A program made the translations under genes and the position numbers. Below are positions 62,958-64,000 of a stretch of 64,000 bases of DNA, one piece after another. The DNA is from Hordeum vulgare subsp. vulgare (lineage: Eukaryota > Streptophyta > Magnoliopsida > Poales > Poaceae), in the NCBI RefSeq assembly GCF_904849725.1, contig NC_058519.1, positions 651,857,387 to 651,921,386 of the forward strand. Direction: 5' to 3'. The notes beneath the pieces were generated by a model. The model worked only from the letters and a program-made list of their open reading frames with translations, did not search any database and was not told where the DNA came from. Within the stretch, counting starts at the first letter, position 1; each line of letters begins with the position of its first letter.

Positions 62958-64000
62958 ACGGCTTTCCGAAAGATTTAACCCTGCACGGGTGCTCCAACTA
63001 GTCCATCACAAATTACCACAAGCCGCATAGAAATCCTCAATCACGAAGCTCGCGATCTCGTCGGATTCCCTAGTGGAAAACCTCAACTCTGAGATTACCC
63101 AAAGCATCACCAGAATCTCGATGCACAAGATATCTCGTCAAAGGTAAAACTAATCCAGCAAGGCCGCCCGGCGTGTCGACGATCCCGATAGGAGCCGCGT
63201 ATCTCGTTCTCAGGACACGACGGATAAGCGAAGCGTACGGTGGCCTAATATAAATCTCCCGAGTTGCCCCGGGTTGGCCCCGTACGGTGCTCTGTTTTGG
63301 ACCAGCACCATCAGCACTGGCCCTCCCTGTATTATGTAGAATTACTCCTCGGGTATTGCTAACTCCCTATGCATTTCAGTATTATCAAAATTATTATGTT
63401 GGGCAAATGTAGAACCAATGTTGGGCCTTGCCAGACCAGCTTTAATCTAAAAAGAATTATCAAGGGGGTCCCTATAACAACCCCGGTCGTGTTAGGAGCG
63501 CACAAATATGGAACATAACACCGGTAGCCGAAACTAAGGGGGCAAAGGTGGAACAAAACACCAGGCTAGAAAGGCCGAGCCTTCCACCTTTTACCAAGTA
63601 TATAGGTGCATTAAATTAAATAGCATTAATATGGTGATATGACAAGGAACCCATGTTTCCACATGGAAGCAACTACACCTGCAACTAGCAACGCTAACAA
63701 CAAGGTTAAGCAAGCAGTAACATAGCCAATCAGTGGTTTGCAAGGTCGAACAGGTTGAAGGTTATCATGGCATTGTTGAGAGGCTGATATTTAACATGTG
63801 GTAGGCAACGAGACATAATCGATAGAAGCGATAAAACTAGCATGGCAATGATAGTAATGGTATCTGGGGAAATGGTCATCTTGCCTGAGACCCCGCTTGG
63901 AAGAAGAACAACTCCGTGAAGTCGGCGAACCAACATAGTCGAACGGGTCCTCACATTCTGACGCGCTTGCGGAACTCTATCGAGACAGGCAAACCGGAAA

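Larger units (their letters stand above)
35324..64000 (-). mobile_element. LARD-type non-autonomous LTR retrotransposon (Sukkula-like), multiply interrupted
   Basis: On the minus strand the 5' LTR starts beyond the right edge and ends at 50422. The internal domain is 46691-50421 and the 3' LTR is 46690-35324. LTR ends are TGTGACAG and CGTGACA. A primer-binding site, TTGGTATCAGAGTACTACC, adjoins the 5' LTR at 50402-50420. Removing a nested solo LTR gives a 3' LTR of about 4454 bp. Removing a Cassandra LTR gives an internal domain of about 3463 bp with no coding domain. These sizes match the large retrotransposon derivatives (LARDs, such as barley Sukkula) known from Triticeae. Candidate left target duplication is gagtc (35319-35323); the right one lies outside the window. 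Mobilisation would depend on proteins from another element. Confidence 0.75.
50422..64000 (-). repeat. LARD 5' LTR, split by a SIRE-like element, open at right edge
   Basis: The native sequence is 50422-51190 joined to 62963-64000. It aligns with 35324-36105 and 36106-37098 and then with 44007-44050 of the 3' LTR. At about 63957 it reads ctgacgcgcttgcgg without an insertion, the unoccupied equivalent of the GACAC site. About 1.8 of about 4.45 kb is visible. The minus frames around 63359-63954 are composition-driven, and their counterparts occur in the other LTR. Confidence 0.85.

Overview
This window is nuclear DNA from a large-genome grass, almost certainly a Triticeae species (wheat, Aegilops or barley relatives). 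The signs are a nest of Angela/BARE-type and SIRE-type Copia elements, a LARD-type non-autonomous LTR element, a Cassandra LTR, a Stowaway MITE with the CTCCCTCCGTCC terminus, PIF/Harbinger elements and spliced genes. I see no bacterial features, CRISPR array or functional tRNA/rRNA gene.

Layout. 1-2647: a decayed Ty3/gypsy protease piece and unassigned repeat-like DNA. 2731-4831 (-): a six-exon DUF3615 gene whose last codons and stop come from a Stowaway MITE (2648-2759). 5184-10987 (-): a Helitron with recognisable termini and an A/T insertion site. It carries sense-oriented fragments of three unrelated host genes: a mitochondrial stomatin-like protein, gamma-tubulin complex component 3 and a NIMA-related kinase. 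10991-13201: a PIF/Harbinger element with a decayed transposase, directly abutting the Helitron. 14526-27660: a transposon-type Ulp1-family gene, split in an exon by a young, nearly intact Angela-like Copia element (17196-26135, TSD AAACA). 28881-32049 (-): an intact five-exon papain-like cysteine protease with a granulin domain (RD21/oryzain/triticain type), the clearest cellular gene here. 32945-35323: a second Harbinger remnant followed by a truncated Copia remnant.

35324 to the right edge: one LARD-type element on the minus strand, with LTRs of about 4.45 kb and a non-coding internal domain of about 3.46 kb after removing insertions. Its 3' LTR is interrupted by a 5.2-kb solo LTR of a related family, itself interrupted by an Angela-like solo LTR. 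Its internal domain holds a Cassandra solo LTR with a 5S rRNA-like core. Its 5' LTR holds a complete but mutated SIRE/Maximus-like Copia element (51191-62957) with a third ORF. The 5' LTR of the LARD runs off the window.

Only the DUF3615 gene and the cysteine protease look like functioning host genes. The strongest observations are the gene-capturing Helitron, the promoter-like motif array in front of the SIRE ORF3, the Cassandra solo LTR, and the nested LARD where one LTR preserves the empty site of an insertion in the other. All assignments come from reading the sequence and recalled family knowledge; no database search was run.
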